From assembly GCA_016872725.1 (NCBI GenBank), contig VGZC01000044.1, positions 1-50,974 on the forward strand: a stretch of DNA of 50,974 bases, written 5' to 3'. Origin of the DNA: Planctomycetota bacterium (GTDB lineage: Bacteria; Planctomycetota; Planctomycetia; Pirellulales; Pirellulaceae). The position numbers were made by a program, and so were the translations under genes. Under the pieces are notes generated by a model, which was given only the letters and a program-made list of their open reading frames with translations, did not search any database and was not told where the DNA came from. Position 1 is the first letter of the stretch; each line of letters begins with the position of its first letter. Positions 25,864 through 34,116 of this stretch are shown one piece after another.

Positions 25864-26834
25864 TGCGGCGTCCTCCTGGCGCTCGCCGGCGCGCTTCCCG
25901 GTTCCTGGTCTTGGTCGGGCGCCGCGGGCGACGGTGTGGTTCCATTCGCATCCATGGGAGCCGCCGGCGCGGGAGGGCCGGGCGACGCGGTATTGGATGC
26001 GTCGGTCGCGGCTGGTGGGCTCGGCGAGGCCATCGACTCGTGGTTCGCCGCGCGCACCTCGCCGCTCCCGGAATCCGATGGCAGCTCGTTCGAATCACGG
26101 AATGTATACGATTCGTCGATGGGCACGACGTCCTTCGGCGGGGCGGATTCCGGCGAACGCCTCCATGGCGCGCGCAGCTTGGTGCCCGCGAAACGCGGGC
26201 CGTGGTAGATCGATCCCGTCTGGAACGGGCCGATACCGAGCACCCATGTGTTGCGCGCGTCGCTGAACGCGACCGACGCGCCGGATTGCCAGATCGGCAC
26301 ACGGGCGGGGCGATCGTACGCGTAGACCAGGATCTTCGCGGCGCCGACCTGATCGCTCCGGCGGCCGACCGATACCTCGGGCATCGTCGGCAGGTCGGGC
26401 ACATTCGGAATCGTCGATAGACCCGAACTCAGCGCCTTGCTCGCCGGCATTCCGTACGTGACGTCGTGCGCATCGGTCGCCAACGACCCGACCCGCGCCT
26501 CGACCACGATATCCGCTTCCTCAACCTTGTCCTGGAGCCGGCACCCCGCCGCGAACATCTGCTGCCGCAGCGCGCTGACATAGTACTCGGAATTGACGAA
26601 CCCCAGACCCTTGACGTTCTGGATATACTGATCGTCGAGAAAGACCTTTTGGCCGGCGAGGATTCCGAAATCGATCCGACCGACCGCTCGATCGACGGCA
26701 TCGGACATCAAGAGCTGCTGCGTCGCCAAGTTCGACTGGGTGGTGCCGCAACCCGTCGACAGGATGAGGCACAGCGCGGTCATTCGCACCGCGCGCGGCC
26801 ACTGCCGGCGATCGGCTTCCCTGCCGAACCTCAT
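25860..26834 (-). CDS. Planctomycete-type lipoprotein (DUF6655-like)
   Basis: The 324-residue protein has a basic N-terminus, a short hydrophobic stretch and a lipobox, LSTGC, with the predicted lipidated cysteine at about residue 29. It continues GTTQSNLATQQLLMSDAVDRAV, an opening I associate, without certainty, with the planctomycete DUF6655 family. The middle part has several beta-strand-like segments (DQYIQNVKGLGFVNSEYYVSALR, ADIVVEARVGSLATDAHDVTYG). The C-terminal 110 residues are Pro/Ala/Ser-rich and probably disordered. An internal ATG at 26783 would give a shorter n-region. The stop overlaps the following methyltransferase start as ATGA. Confidence 0.8.
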   Translation of the reverse strand: MRFGREADRRQWPRAVRMTALCLILSTGCGTTQSNLATQQLLMSDAVDRAVGRIDFGILAGQKVFLDDQYIQNVKGLGFVNSEYYVSALRQQMFAAGCRLQDKVEEADIVVEARVGSLATDAHDVTYGMPASKALSSGLSTIPNVPDLPTMPEVSVGRRSDQVGAAKILVYAYDRPARVPIWQSGASVAFSDARNTWVLGIGPFQTGSIYHGPRFAGTKLRAPWRRSPESAPPKDVVPIDESYTFRDSNELPSDSGSGEVRAANHESMASPSPPAATDASNTASPGPPAPAAPMDANGTTPSPAAPDQDQEPGSAPASARRTPQ

Positions 26835-26970
26835 CGCGCTTCCCTACCGACTCTCGGTTCCGTGACACGACGCGCGTACGGGATCTTGCGCCGTTTGAGC
26901 ATCCCGGCGGCGCCATCCCACCACGCTCCGACGATCCATCCGAATTCCAGGCCGCCTTGACGGCTCGGGG

Positions 26971-26999
26971 AGTATAGTCCAATCGCCGCGGCGAGGAAA
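26971..26999 (-). promoter_or_regulatory. Candidate promoter for the lipoprotein operon
   Basis: On the minus strand TATACT (26976-26971) lies 17 bp downstream of TTTCCT (26999-26994). The leader to the ATG at 26834 would be about 130 nt. This is the only convincing -10 upstream of the four-gene operon. Confidence 0.4.
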
Positions 27000-27027
27000 C
27001 GTCGATTCTCGCGATCCTCCATTCGGG

Positions 27028-27240
27028 GGCGCATGTCGCCATTTGGTGAAGGACCGGATGGAGCGTGGCGGCATGCGTTGCAACCTGGCCGGCGCCAAAG
27101 CGATGCTCAACGTTCGCGCCATCTACGAATCGGACTGCCGCAAAACCTTCCAAAAGCAACGACGCGAGGACGAATCGAAACGGTACCATCCCCACCGGGG
27201 CCTGCTGGCCGACTATCAGCCACTCGCCCTGGCCATCTAG
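27028..27240 (+). pseudogene. C-terminal remnant of an ISKra4-like transposase
   Basis: A 71-codon open stretch ends in TAG at 27240. It reads GACRHLVKDRMERGGMR, then GAKAMLNVRAIY, and ends with HPHRGLLADYQPLALAI. The C-terminus of ISKra4-type transposases has this pattern (CRHLVKDRM, a G-MRW-like turn, GA-A-L-LR). The usual Trp after GMR is a Cys here. Nothing upstream in frame resembles the rest of a transposase, and I see no terminal inverted repeats. It is therefore a decayed fragment, not an active element. The family name is my inference from memory of the motif. Confidence 0.7.
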
Positions 27241-27268
27241 GCGCGCGGAACTCCGGTTACACCCGGGC

Positions 27269-27411
27269 GCGGTGAACGTCGGTACGACACCCAAGGTGCA
27301 GCGTGGTCGCGCGAGCGGCAGCGCGAACACGATCCGGCCCACGACCATATCGTATCCGGAGGGCCGAGTGCTCACGTACGGCTACGACGGCGCGGCAACC
27401 GCCGGTGGCGC
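27269..27411 (+). pseudogene. RHS/YD-repeat protein fragment
   Basis: In this frame the DNA reads VNVGTTPKVQ, then ASGSANTIRPTTISYPEGR and VLTYGYDG. This matches the repeat pattern of planctomycete RHS/YD-repeat proteins (TPKVQ, NTIRPT, YP-GR-L-Y-YG). The similarity stops after GYDGAATAGG, and neither end has a proper start or continuation. It lies 30 bp after the transposase remnant and just beyond the 3' end of the minus-strand PDZ gene. It is a small, probably recombination-derived fragment with no sign of expression. Confidence 0.6.
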
Positions 27412-27501
27412 GAGAACACGGTGGCCACGTCGCTATCCAAGTATTCTGATGTGCCGTAGCGGAATCTCGTCCTGCTCCACCAACTTCGTGATGCTGTCGC
27501 C

Positions 27502-28974
27502 CTATTCCCATTCGCCGAGCGTCGCCTTGGCGGTCCGAAGGACGAGGCCTCGCGAGAATTCGAGGCTCAGCGCGTTGCCTTCCTGGATCTGTTCGAAGGC
27601 CCGCTGGAGTTGCTCGGGCGACGTGACAAGCTCGGTCCCGATCCGATGGACGACATCGCCCGGGGCAAGGTCGAGTTGCGAGGCGAGCGAGTTGTCGGCG
27701 AGCGCCGTGATGCGGCAGCCGAGCGGATCGGCCTGTCCGGTGATTCCAAGCGAATCGCCGGCTCGCACGACGCGCGAGGCGGCCTGCGAATCGGCGTCCC
27801 GCACGTATTGCAAGGTCACCTCATTGCCGGGCCGATTCTTCGATATGAGGGCGGTCAGCGCGTCGAAATCGCCGACGCGCTCGCCTTCGTACGTCACGAC
27901 GACGTCGCCCGGCTGCAGACCGGCTCGGGAGGCCGCCGTGTTGGGCCGAACGGTTCCAACAAGGCAGCCGATCGTGTGGTGGTCGCCGCTGATTCCAAGA
28001 AAGGCGCCCGCCCGGATATCGATACGAGCCAGCGGAAGCGCCGCGCGAAGCCGCTGGCCGCCCTCGACCGTCACCGCCGTGCCGTAGAGCTTCATCGTGT
28101 CGATCGCCGCGAGCTGAACGAGGTCTGCGACCGCGTCGTCGCCGATCGGGACGTACTTGAGTTCGAGCAACTTGAGCGACTGGATGCGCGCGATCCGCTT
28201 GGCGGCGGCCGGCGTGATCGGGGCGCGGCTGATGGTCAGCGTATTGAGTTCGGTGAGCTGACCGGCGTGCTCGAGCCATCCGTCGCGGACGCGATCGCCC
28301 GAAAACACGAGTTGCCTCACGTTGCGCATCCAGCGGAGACGGCGAAGATCCTGGTCCGTTCCGCGCCACGCCTCGCCGAATTCGAGACCCTCGACGTACT
28401 CCACCTGCGCAATCCGTTCCGGCACGGTCTTCGCGCCGAGCGCCAGGAGTTCATCGAGTGCGCGGCGTTGGCGGAGCAGGCTGAGCGCATTAAGTGTCTG
28501 AGCGGCGTTTTGGGAGGGCGTTCCAAGCCGCATGGCGACGATCCGTTCGAGCGCCTCGGCCGCCGAATCCCGCGCGGGTTCGTCGTCGCTCAGCGCGATC
28601 TGTTTGAGCACAAAAACCGTACGGACGCGCGACTCGACCGAATCCGACGTCCGGACGTGTTCCACCAACGGCTCGATCGCCGCGATCCCCGCGAGGACGA
28701 GCTGTTCGGTCGCCTCCTCGCGATCGAGGAACTGATCGGCGTTGAGACGCGCGATCCATCGCGCGATCGGCTTTGGGTCGCGTCCGGAGACCGTCGATTG
28801 GGAGGGAGGGCCTTGATCGGCCGTGGGAGGCGACTGACCGGATGCCGTCCCGCACAGCGCGACGACGAGCATCCACGCGCCGCAAGCGGTTGGAGGGAAC
28901 CGGCACGCCGCGGCACGGCGTTCATATCCGCGCGGGCAGGGTGTCGAGCGACCCGGTCGTGGTAATGGCGACAT
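27502..28974 (-). CDS. Exported protein with HEAT-like, leucine-rich-like and two PDZ domains
   Basis: The 490-residue protein has a basic N-terminus and a hydrophobic stretch ending in GTASGQ (about 33-47), which suggests export. An Ala/Leu-rich helical region (about 65-165) follows, resembling HEAT repeats. A region with leucine-rich-repeat spacing comes next (about 195-300; LRRLRWMRNVRQLVFSGDRV, LTELNTLTISRAPITPAAAKRI, LKLLELKYVPIGDDAV). Two PDZ-like domains then contain NTAASRAGLQPGDVVVTYEG and NSLASQLDLAPGDVVHRIG. No protease domain is present, so it looks like a periplasmic adaptor. The start could be 28974 or an internal ATG at 28872. It follows the DUF4254 gene closely and is probably cotranscribed with it. 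Confidence 0.75.
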   Translation of the reverse strand: MSPLPRPGRSTPCPRGYERRAAACRFPPTACGAWMLVVALCGTASGQSPPTADQGPPSQSTVSGRDPKPIARWIARLNADQFLDREEATEQLVLAGIAAIEPLVEHVRTSDSVESRVRTVFVLKQIALSDDEPARDSAAEALERIVAMRLGTPSQNAAQTLNALSLLRQRRALDELLALGAKTVPERIAQVEYVEGLEFGEAWRGTDQDLRRLRWMRNVRQLVFSGDRVRDGWLEHAGQLTELNTLTISRAPITPAAAKRIARIQSLKLLELKYVPIGDDAVADLVQLAAIDTMKLYGTAVTVEGGQRLRAALPLARIDIRAGAFLGISGDHHTIGCLVGTVRPNTAASRAGLQPGDVVVTYEGERVGDFDALTALISKNRPGNEVTLQYVRDADSQAASRVVRAGDSLGITGQADPLGCRITALADNSLASQLDLAPGDVVHRIGTELVTSPEQLQRAFEQIQEGNALSLEFSRGLVLRTAKATLGEWE

Positions 28975-28978
28975 ACGC

Positions 28979-29614
28979 CTACGCTTCCCGTGGTCGGAGG
29001 GTGTCGAGGGTGGGGGGGGACGCGCTGCGCGCTCCGTAAAGGTAGGGGTTCAACGTCGGGTCATTATACATCTTGAACTGCCGGTATGTCTTGTGGCGGC
29101 GGACTCCGGTCACGAGGTCGTCGACCAATTCGCCGAGGGATCGGCTCAGATCGTTTCGTTGTTCGAGGCATACGGCGAGCTTGCGGGCCGTTCCCGCGCG
29201 ATGCGCGTCGGTGGCGTCCGACCGCCTCGCCTGCTCGTCCATGTGGAAGATACGCAGCGCCAGAACCGACAGCCGATCGACGATTCCGCCCGGCGTTTCG
29301 GAATTCCGCCGAGCCGATTCGTCGGAATGAACCGCGTGCCGCTCGAGCCACTCCGTCACGCCGTCATCGATTTTCTCGATTGCGTCGTTGCGGCTCTGGT
29401 TCAGCCGATCGATGCGTCGCTTCGCGGCCGCGATGCGAGCGTCCCCCACATCCGGGCTGCGCGCGATATCCTCTTCATGCCAGAGCTCGAAATTCCACGC
29501 GTGCTGGGCGCATATGACCGAGTACAGTCCCTCGAAGGGGTTGTCGATCGGCTGGGCGTGCCAGCGCACCACCATTTCCTGATGCAGTCCGAGGACTTGT
29601 TGGACGTCGATCAT
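28979..29614 (-). CDS. DUF4254 family protein
   Basis: The 211-residue soluble protein has the DUF4254 features. It opens [26 protein letters not shown] with a conserved W-x-E-x2-R region. Helical stretches follow, with [22 protein letters not shown] and [21 protein letters not shown] late segment, [22 protein letters not shown], is also typical. The biochemical role is unknown. DUF4254 genes are often found near GT9 glycosyltransferase genes, and one occurs 4 kb away on the same strand. GAGGGAA precedes the ATG. It is preceded by its own candidate promoter and followed 4 bp later by the PDZ protein gene. Confidence 0.85.
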   Translation of the reverse strand: MIDVQQVLGLHQEMVVRWHAQPIDNPFEGLYSVICAQHAWNFELWHEEDIARSPDVGDARIAAAKRRIDRLNQSRNDAIEKIDDGVTEWLERHAVHSDESARRNSETPGGIVDRLSVLALRIFHMDEQARRSDATDAHRAGTARKLAVCLEQRNDLSRSLGELVDDLVTGVRRHKTYRQFKMYNDPTLNPYLYGARSASPPTLDTLRPREA

Positions 29615-29668
29615 CGATCCGTTCCCTCGGATGGCGTTCGACTCGTTGCGCGGTATCGTTCGGCCGCG

Positions 29669-29698
29669 ATTCTACGGGCCGTTCGGACCCGACGGCAA
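29669..29698 (-). promoter_or_regulatory. Candidate promoter TTGCCG-N18-TAGAAT for the DUF4254 gene
   Basis: On the minus strand TTGCCG (29698-29693) precedes TAGAAT (29674-29669) by 18 bp, in the 135-bp gap between the ceramidase-like and DUF4254 genes. The -35 resembles the TTGCCC of the two promoters at 22185 and 35998. Confidence 0.5.
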
Positions 29699-29749
29699 GA
29701 CCGATCGCGCGCGGGGAGGCCGGCAAACCGCTGAGACGTACCGATACGC

Positions 29750-31924
29750 CTAATCCAACGCGGCGGCACGCGCCAGGGATGCGATCTCCTCCGCCGAGAG
29801 CGGGCGATCGAAGACGGCGACCTCGTCGATCCGTCCTTCCCATCCGTCCATGCGATCGCACCGGCCTCCGAGAAAGATCTGATCAAACCGGGGCGGGAAG
29901 TCGGCCGGCGCGGCCGCGTCGATTTCGACCGTACCGTTCAGATAGACGCGCACGTGCGAACCATCGCGGACCAGGACGACATGGTTCCACGTCCACCGCG
30001 GGATCTCGGTCGTGCCGGCGCTCGGCGCATGGTCGCCGTCCTTGCCGTGCTGGAAGATGATGCGTCCGGGCGCGTTCGAGCCGCCCAATCCCAATTGATC
30101 GCTTTCCGCATCCAAGCCGTGGTCGCGGCCTCGCGAAACCAACCAGCCCGCCACGCCGCGCCCGTCGACGGGCATTCCGTTCCAGAACCAGAGCGATACC
30201 GAGTAGCTCTCGGGCAGATCGGGAATCCGCGCGAGCGCGCGGCCACCCGCGAAATGCGCGGCGCGGTTCGTCTCGCCGTTGAGGCAAAAACGATTTGAAC
30301 GCGGACCGTCGAGGAAAAAGACGACGCCCGGCTCGTAGATCGCGTCCCGAGCGTGCGGCCCCGCGTCGATCATCCGCGGGCCCGCCATATCGTCGAGACG
30401 CCAATAGGCGGCCGGGTTCTTCGCGAGGATCGCGTCCGAGGCCGGCCCGCGACTCGATACGAGTACGCCGCGGGTCCGTCCGCTGACCGTCTCGAGCGCC
30501 TGAAGGGCGGCTTCGACGATCCTCGGCTCCGCCTGGACCTCGAGTCCCGCCGAGCGCGCGGGCCACGTGTTGTAGCCGCCGAGCAGATGCTGCTCCGGAG
30601 GCGGAATGTAGCCGTCGCCTCCGTTGGCGAGCTCGATCACCATCGTCTTGTTGAGCGGGCTTTGGTGTTTGATCTTCAGGCCGCTCAGCGCGTACGTTTC
30701 GTTCGGCGTCGTCGCGATCGCCATGTCCCCGATGCGAACCGCCTGGACGACGACCTCCGTCGATTGCCGTTCGTGCAGCAAGACCTGCTCCCGCGCATAA
30801 ACCTCCGCCGTGTCCTTCGGCAACCGGTCACCCATTTCGGATACGACGCGCCGAGCCCATTCGAGCCGCTGTGCATCGGGGACACGGTAGTTCAATGTCA
30901 TGCGGGATTCGGTCATCCGGATGTCGGACACGGCTTCGTGCCGGATCGCGTCGTAACCCTTGATCGCGATGGCGAGGAGTCCTTGGGTGAACGAGTCGAT
31001 CGTGTGATCCTCGGCGGGAGGAGGCACGGGTTTGGTGTAGTCGCGCCGCCAGATATCGCCGCTGCACCCATGCGAAAGGACGGCGACGAACGGCGGCTTG
31101 TCCGGAATGGATCGCGGAGCGGCGTGTTCCTGAAGGCCGTCGCGGAACTTGCCGAAATAGTCGGCGCTCACCGCCTCGTCGCCGAAATAGTGCATCGAGA
31201 AATTCGCGAGCGCGGCGATCGGTCGTCCGTCGAGCGCGACGAACGAGAGAATGGTCAGCGCGGGGTCCTCGGGCCCCGATTCGCCCGTCACGTCGTCCCA
31301 GACCCGGCCCGCGTGCATGTTCGCCCGGACGGTGCGATTGCCGAACGGATCGACGTCCATCCGATCGGGCCTTCGGATCCACCTCCGTAGGGCCGTGAAC
31401 TCCGCCGCGTTCTCGACAGCCCAACCGGCCTTTGCGGGTTCGAGGTTCGCGGCGGCGGCCGCGACGGCCTGCGCCAGTTTCTCGCGAAGGTACGGCACGT
31501 ACGCGGCGTCCGCGTCGGTTCCAAGGCATCCCATGCAGGATGGGGCCGAGTGCGTGTGCGTGGCCGACATCAGCATGCGATCGGCGGGTATGCCGGTCCG
31601 CTCGGCGGCCAGTTGCTTGGCTTCATCGAGCAGCGGGCGCGGCATCATGCAACTATCGACGACCACGATGGCGAGTCGTTCGGCGCCGTCGTCGAGCACC
31701 AGCGCGCGGGCCTCGACGGGCGTCTTGATCTTCTCGGCCGTCCGGCTCAACATGCCGCCGTTGATCAACACGGGGAAGGAGGTCGGAGAAACGTCCGTCA
31801 CAGCGGCGCCAACCCGCAGCTCGCCAAATGCTGGAACGCCAATGAGCAGCGTGAGCAACAGCGCGCCGCCGATCGCGCGCCGATTCGATGAGGTCGTCCG
31901 GGTATGGGAAATACGGGTTCGCAT
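29750..31924 (-). CDS. Secreted neutral/alkaline ceramidase-like protein with C-terminal LamG domain
   Basis: The 724-residue protein has a signal peptide (about 1-34, ending PAFGE). The N-terminal domain resembles neutral/alkaline non-lysosomal ceramidases, with VGAAVTDVSPTSFPVLINGG, the zinc-type SATHTHSAPS motif (HTH at 123-125), and AVLSHGCSGDIWRRDYTKP. In planctomycetes such domains are common and may act on substrates other than ceramide. After about residue 505 a LamG-like jelly roll follows (AYWRLDD, a WTWNHVVLVRDGSHVRVYLNG segment and EGRIDEVAVFDRPLSAEEIASL), probably for glycan or surface binding. The gene starts 57 bp after the split-LamG protein, so the two probably form one operon and share a secreted function. 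Confidence 0.87.
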   Translation of the reverse strand: MRTRISHTRTTSSNRRAIGGALLLTLLIGVPAFGELRVGAAVTDVSPTSFPVLINGGMLSRTAEKIKTPVEARALVLDDGAERLAIVVVDSCMMPRPLLDEAKQLAAERTGIPADRMLMSATHTHSAPSCMGCLGTDADAAYVPYLREKLAQAVAAAAANLEPAKAGWAVENAAEFTALRRWIRRPDRMDVDPFGNRTVRANMHAGRVWDDVTGESGPEDPALTILSFVALDGRPIAALANFSMHYFGDEAVSADYFGKFRDGLQEHAAPRSIPDKPPFVAVLSHGCSGDIWRRDYTKPVPPPAEDHTIDSFTQGLLAIAIKGYDAIRHEAVSDIRMTESRMTLNYRVPDAQRLEWARRVVSEMGDRLPKDTAEVYAREQVLLHERQSTEVVVQAVRIGDMAIATTPNETYALSGLKIKHQSPLNKTMVIELANGGDGYIPPPEQHLLGGYNTWPARSAGLEVQAEPRIVEAALQALETVSGRTRGVLVSSRGPASDAILAKNPAAYWRLDDMAGPRMIDAGPHARDAIYEPGVVFFLDGPRSNRFCLNGETNRAAHFAGGRALARIPDLPESYSVSLWFWNGMPVDGRGVAGWLVSRGRDHGLDAESDQLGLGGSNAPGRIIFQHGKDGDHAPSAGTTEIPRWTWNHVVLVRDGSHVRVYLNGTVEIDAAAPADFPPRFDQIFLGGRCDRMDGWEGRIDEVAVFDRPLSAEEIASLARAAALD

Positions 31925-31981
31925 CGTCGTTCACCTTGATGCAACGGCGGTTGGGTTGCGCGGGGGACGTCGCGACGTCCG

Positions 31982-33661
31982 TCATCGAATGTCCAAAGCG
32001 GTCTCCCGGTATAGCGCCGCGACGGCATCCGCGTCCAGCTCGCCGTCATAGAGACGCACATCGCATATCGACCCGAAGAAAGAGTCGGTTGCGCCCGAAC
32101 CGATCGTCCAGGGTGCGCCCGAGTTCAAATCGAACGAGGCCCCGTCGAACGACTCCGATTCGGCCGCCAAACGGCCGTCGATGAACAACCGGAGTCGATC
32201 GACGGTCCGCGCGCCGACGATCTGATGCCAACCGCCGTCCAACGGGCGGTCGCTCGTGACGCAGCGCCCCGATTGCATCGAATGGACGTGGCCGCTCGGC
32301 AACGTCCCGCAGAACAAACGGCCCTGGTACTCGGCCATCGTCCATGCTCGTCGATAGACGACATCGGGCGTTGTGTCGAGCCGTCCCGAGTGGATCCATC
32401 CCGCGCCCCGTTCATATCGATAGACCTCCGCGAGCGGAAGGCTCCCCGCGTAAAGCACGCCGTTGTGAACGAGCATGCCCATGACTTCGAGTTCATTGCC
32501 GAGCCGTCCGGTATCGACCCAGTTGTCATCCGCTTCGTACCGATAGACCCGCCCTGAGCGCCATGTCCCGACGTGCAGTTTGCCTTCATGCACGGCGAAC
32601 GAGTAGGTCTGCGTGTTCTCTTCCGGTCCGACCTGGCCGCAATCGAACCAACGGTCGCCGTCGAACCGGAACACGTGCCCCAAATCGTAGCTGCTTGCGA
32701 AGAGTTCACCGTTGTGAACGGCCATCGCCTCAACGCGCTTGCCGCCCGGTGTTTGAAGCGATTCCCACTCGGTTCCGCCGACATACCGATGGAATCCGGC
32801 GGGCCGATAGAGCGAGGACGCGTAGAGCCGGTTCCCGAAAACGGCCAGACCGCCAATCGCGTCGACGCCGGGCGGTCGGCCACAGGGCGTCCACCGTGAT
32901 GGGCCGTCGTAGCGGTAGACCGCGCCGCCCGGATGTGGATTCTCCGATTCGGGGAGCGCGGACCCGGCGAGCCGGTATCGGGCGACACCCGCGTAGAGCT
33001 GTCCGTCATGGACGGCCAGCGCGGAAACGGAATTGCAGCGATCCGGGCTCCCGCAATCGGTCCATCGCGCGCCGCCCTCGAATCGATAGACATGTCCCGC
33101 CCCATCCGCTCGCGGCTCGCACGTTCCCGCGTACAATTGGCCGTCATGTACGGCCAGCGCGAAGACCAGGTTCGCGTCGCCGAGTCTTCCATGATTGGTC
33201 CACTCCGGCGGCGGACTCGCTTGATCGATACCGAAGTGAACATGCCTTGAGTTGGATTGGTTCGTGGTGACGCCCGCGTGATGATTGATTCCGAATTGAA
33301 AACCGGTCCGTCGTCCGGCATCCCATTGACTCACCACGCATCCCGGCACGTCGGTTCCCGAATCATCGAGCCGAATCCACGCGGCGATCGTGAAGGGGCG
33401 GGCGCCGAGTTCCGGCGCGAGGTCGGGCGGAACGTCCACGCTCGCGCTTCGGCCGTCGAATCGCGCGGCGGAACGGGACCGTGCGTCGGGATCCGCCGGC
33501 TCGAATCGTACTCCGCGATGGACGGCGTGCCGCCCATGCCCAGAAACGTCGCGCGCGTCGTGGGCGAGCGGCCAGTGCCCGATGACGGATGCCGGTTCGC
33601 CGCCCGCCGCCGGCGCGAACGGCGTGACAAACGCGAGCAACCCGACGAAGGCGGATCTCAT
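31982..33661 (-). CDS. Secreted LamG-fold protein with a beta-propeller inserted in the jelly roll
   Basis: The 559-residue protein has a signal peptide (MRSAFVGLLAF...PAAGG). Residues 26-146 form the first half of a LamG domain (GHWPLAHDARDVSGHGRHA, RFDGRSASVDVP, FTIAAWIRL). Residues 475-555 form the second half (GGWHQIVGARTVDRLRLFIDG, GSICDVRLYDGELDADAVAALY). Between them lie about seven repeats of the type ALAVHDGQLYAGT...VYRYEGG, characteristic of a beta-propeller. The fold is therefore a propeller inserted in a jelly-roll loop. The ATG at 33661 is chosen for AGGAG eight bases upstream. It is the first gene of an operon with the ceramidase-like protein. Confidence 0.85.
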   Translation of the reverse strand: MRSAFVGLLAFVTPFAPAAGGEPASVIGHWPLAHDARDVSGHGRHAVHRGVRFEPADPDARSRSAARFDGRSASVDVPPDLAPELGARPFTIAAWIRLDDSGTDVPGCVVSQWDAGRRTGFQFGINHHAGVTTNQSNSRHVHFGIDQASPPPEWTNHGRLGDANLVFALAVHDGQLYAGTCEPRADGAGHVYRFEGGARWTDCGSPDRCNSVSALAVHDGQLYAGVARYRLAGSALPESENPHPGGAVYRYDGPSRWTPCGRPPGVDAIGGLAVFGNRLYASSLYRPAGFHRYVGGTEWESLQTPGGKRVEAMAVHNGELFASSYDLGHVFRFDGDRWFDCGQVGPEENTQTYSFAVHEGKLHVGTWRSGRVYRYEADDNWVDTGRLGNELEVMGMLVHNGVLYAGSLPLAEVYRYERGAGWIHSGRLDTTPDVVYRRAWTMAEYQGRLFCGTLPSGHVHSMQSGRCVTSDRPLDGGWHQIVGARTVDRLRLFIDGRLAAESESFDGASFDLNSGAPWTIGSGATDSFFGSICDVRLYDGELDADAVAALYRETALDIR

Positions 33662-33901
33662 GCACGTCACTCCTTTTCGCGCGGTCGTCCGGACTCCGAG
33701 CACATTTCGGTGCGAATCCTCGTTTGACTTGCCGCGCGACGTTCAGCCGGGCCGCTGATAGAGCCAGTCCAGTCGGACCGTCATCACACTCTCCCAGTTT
33801 CCGATTCGCGCGGGTATCGTCCCGCCGATCAGGATAACCGATTCCGCCGGCTTTGCCACGCCACGCGGTGGTGAATCGCGCGCGGGTGCCGCATCGGTTT
33901 C

Positions 33902-33931
33902 TTGACATGGGCCGACGGCGGTTCGTACGAT
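33902..33931 (+). promoter_or_regulatory. Candidate sigma-70 promoter with consensus -35
   Basis: TTGACA (33902-33907) and TACGAT (33926-33931) are 18 bp apart, upstream of the + strand secreted protein at 34117, giving a leader of about 180 nt. The 455-bp divergent gap (33662-34116) otherwise shows no gene. I found no clear minus-strand promoter for the LamG operon in it. Confidence 0.6.
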
Positions 33932-34116
33932 GGCGACGCCGGAACGAGCCGTCGGACGAAGCGGGGATGCGTGATGGGAAGCGGCGGGGAATCGGTTCGA
34001 GCGCTGCGCGACGCGCTCGAAGCGTCGCCCGATAACGTGCCCGTCGACCGTCGGCTTACCGTGTCCTCCTTCCCGACCGATTCGGAACTTCCCCTGGAAA
34101 AAAGGAGGAACCAGCG

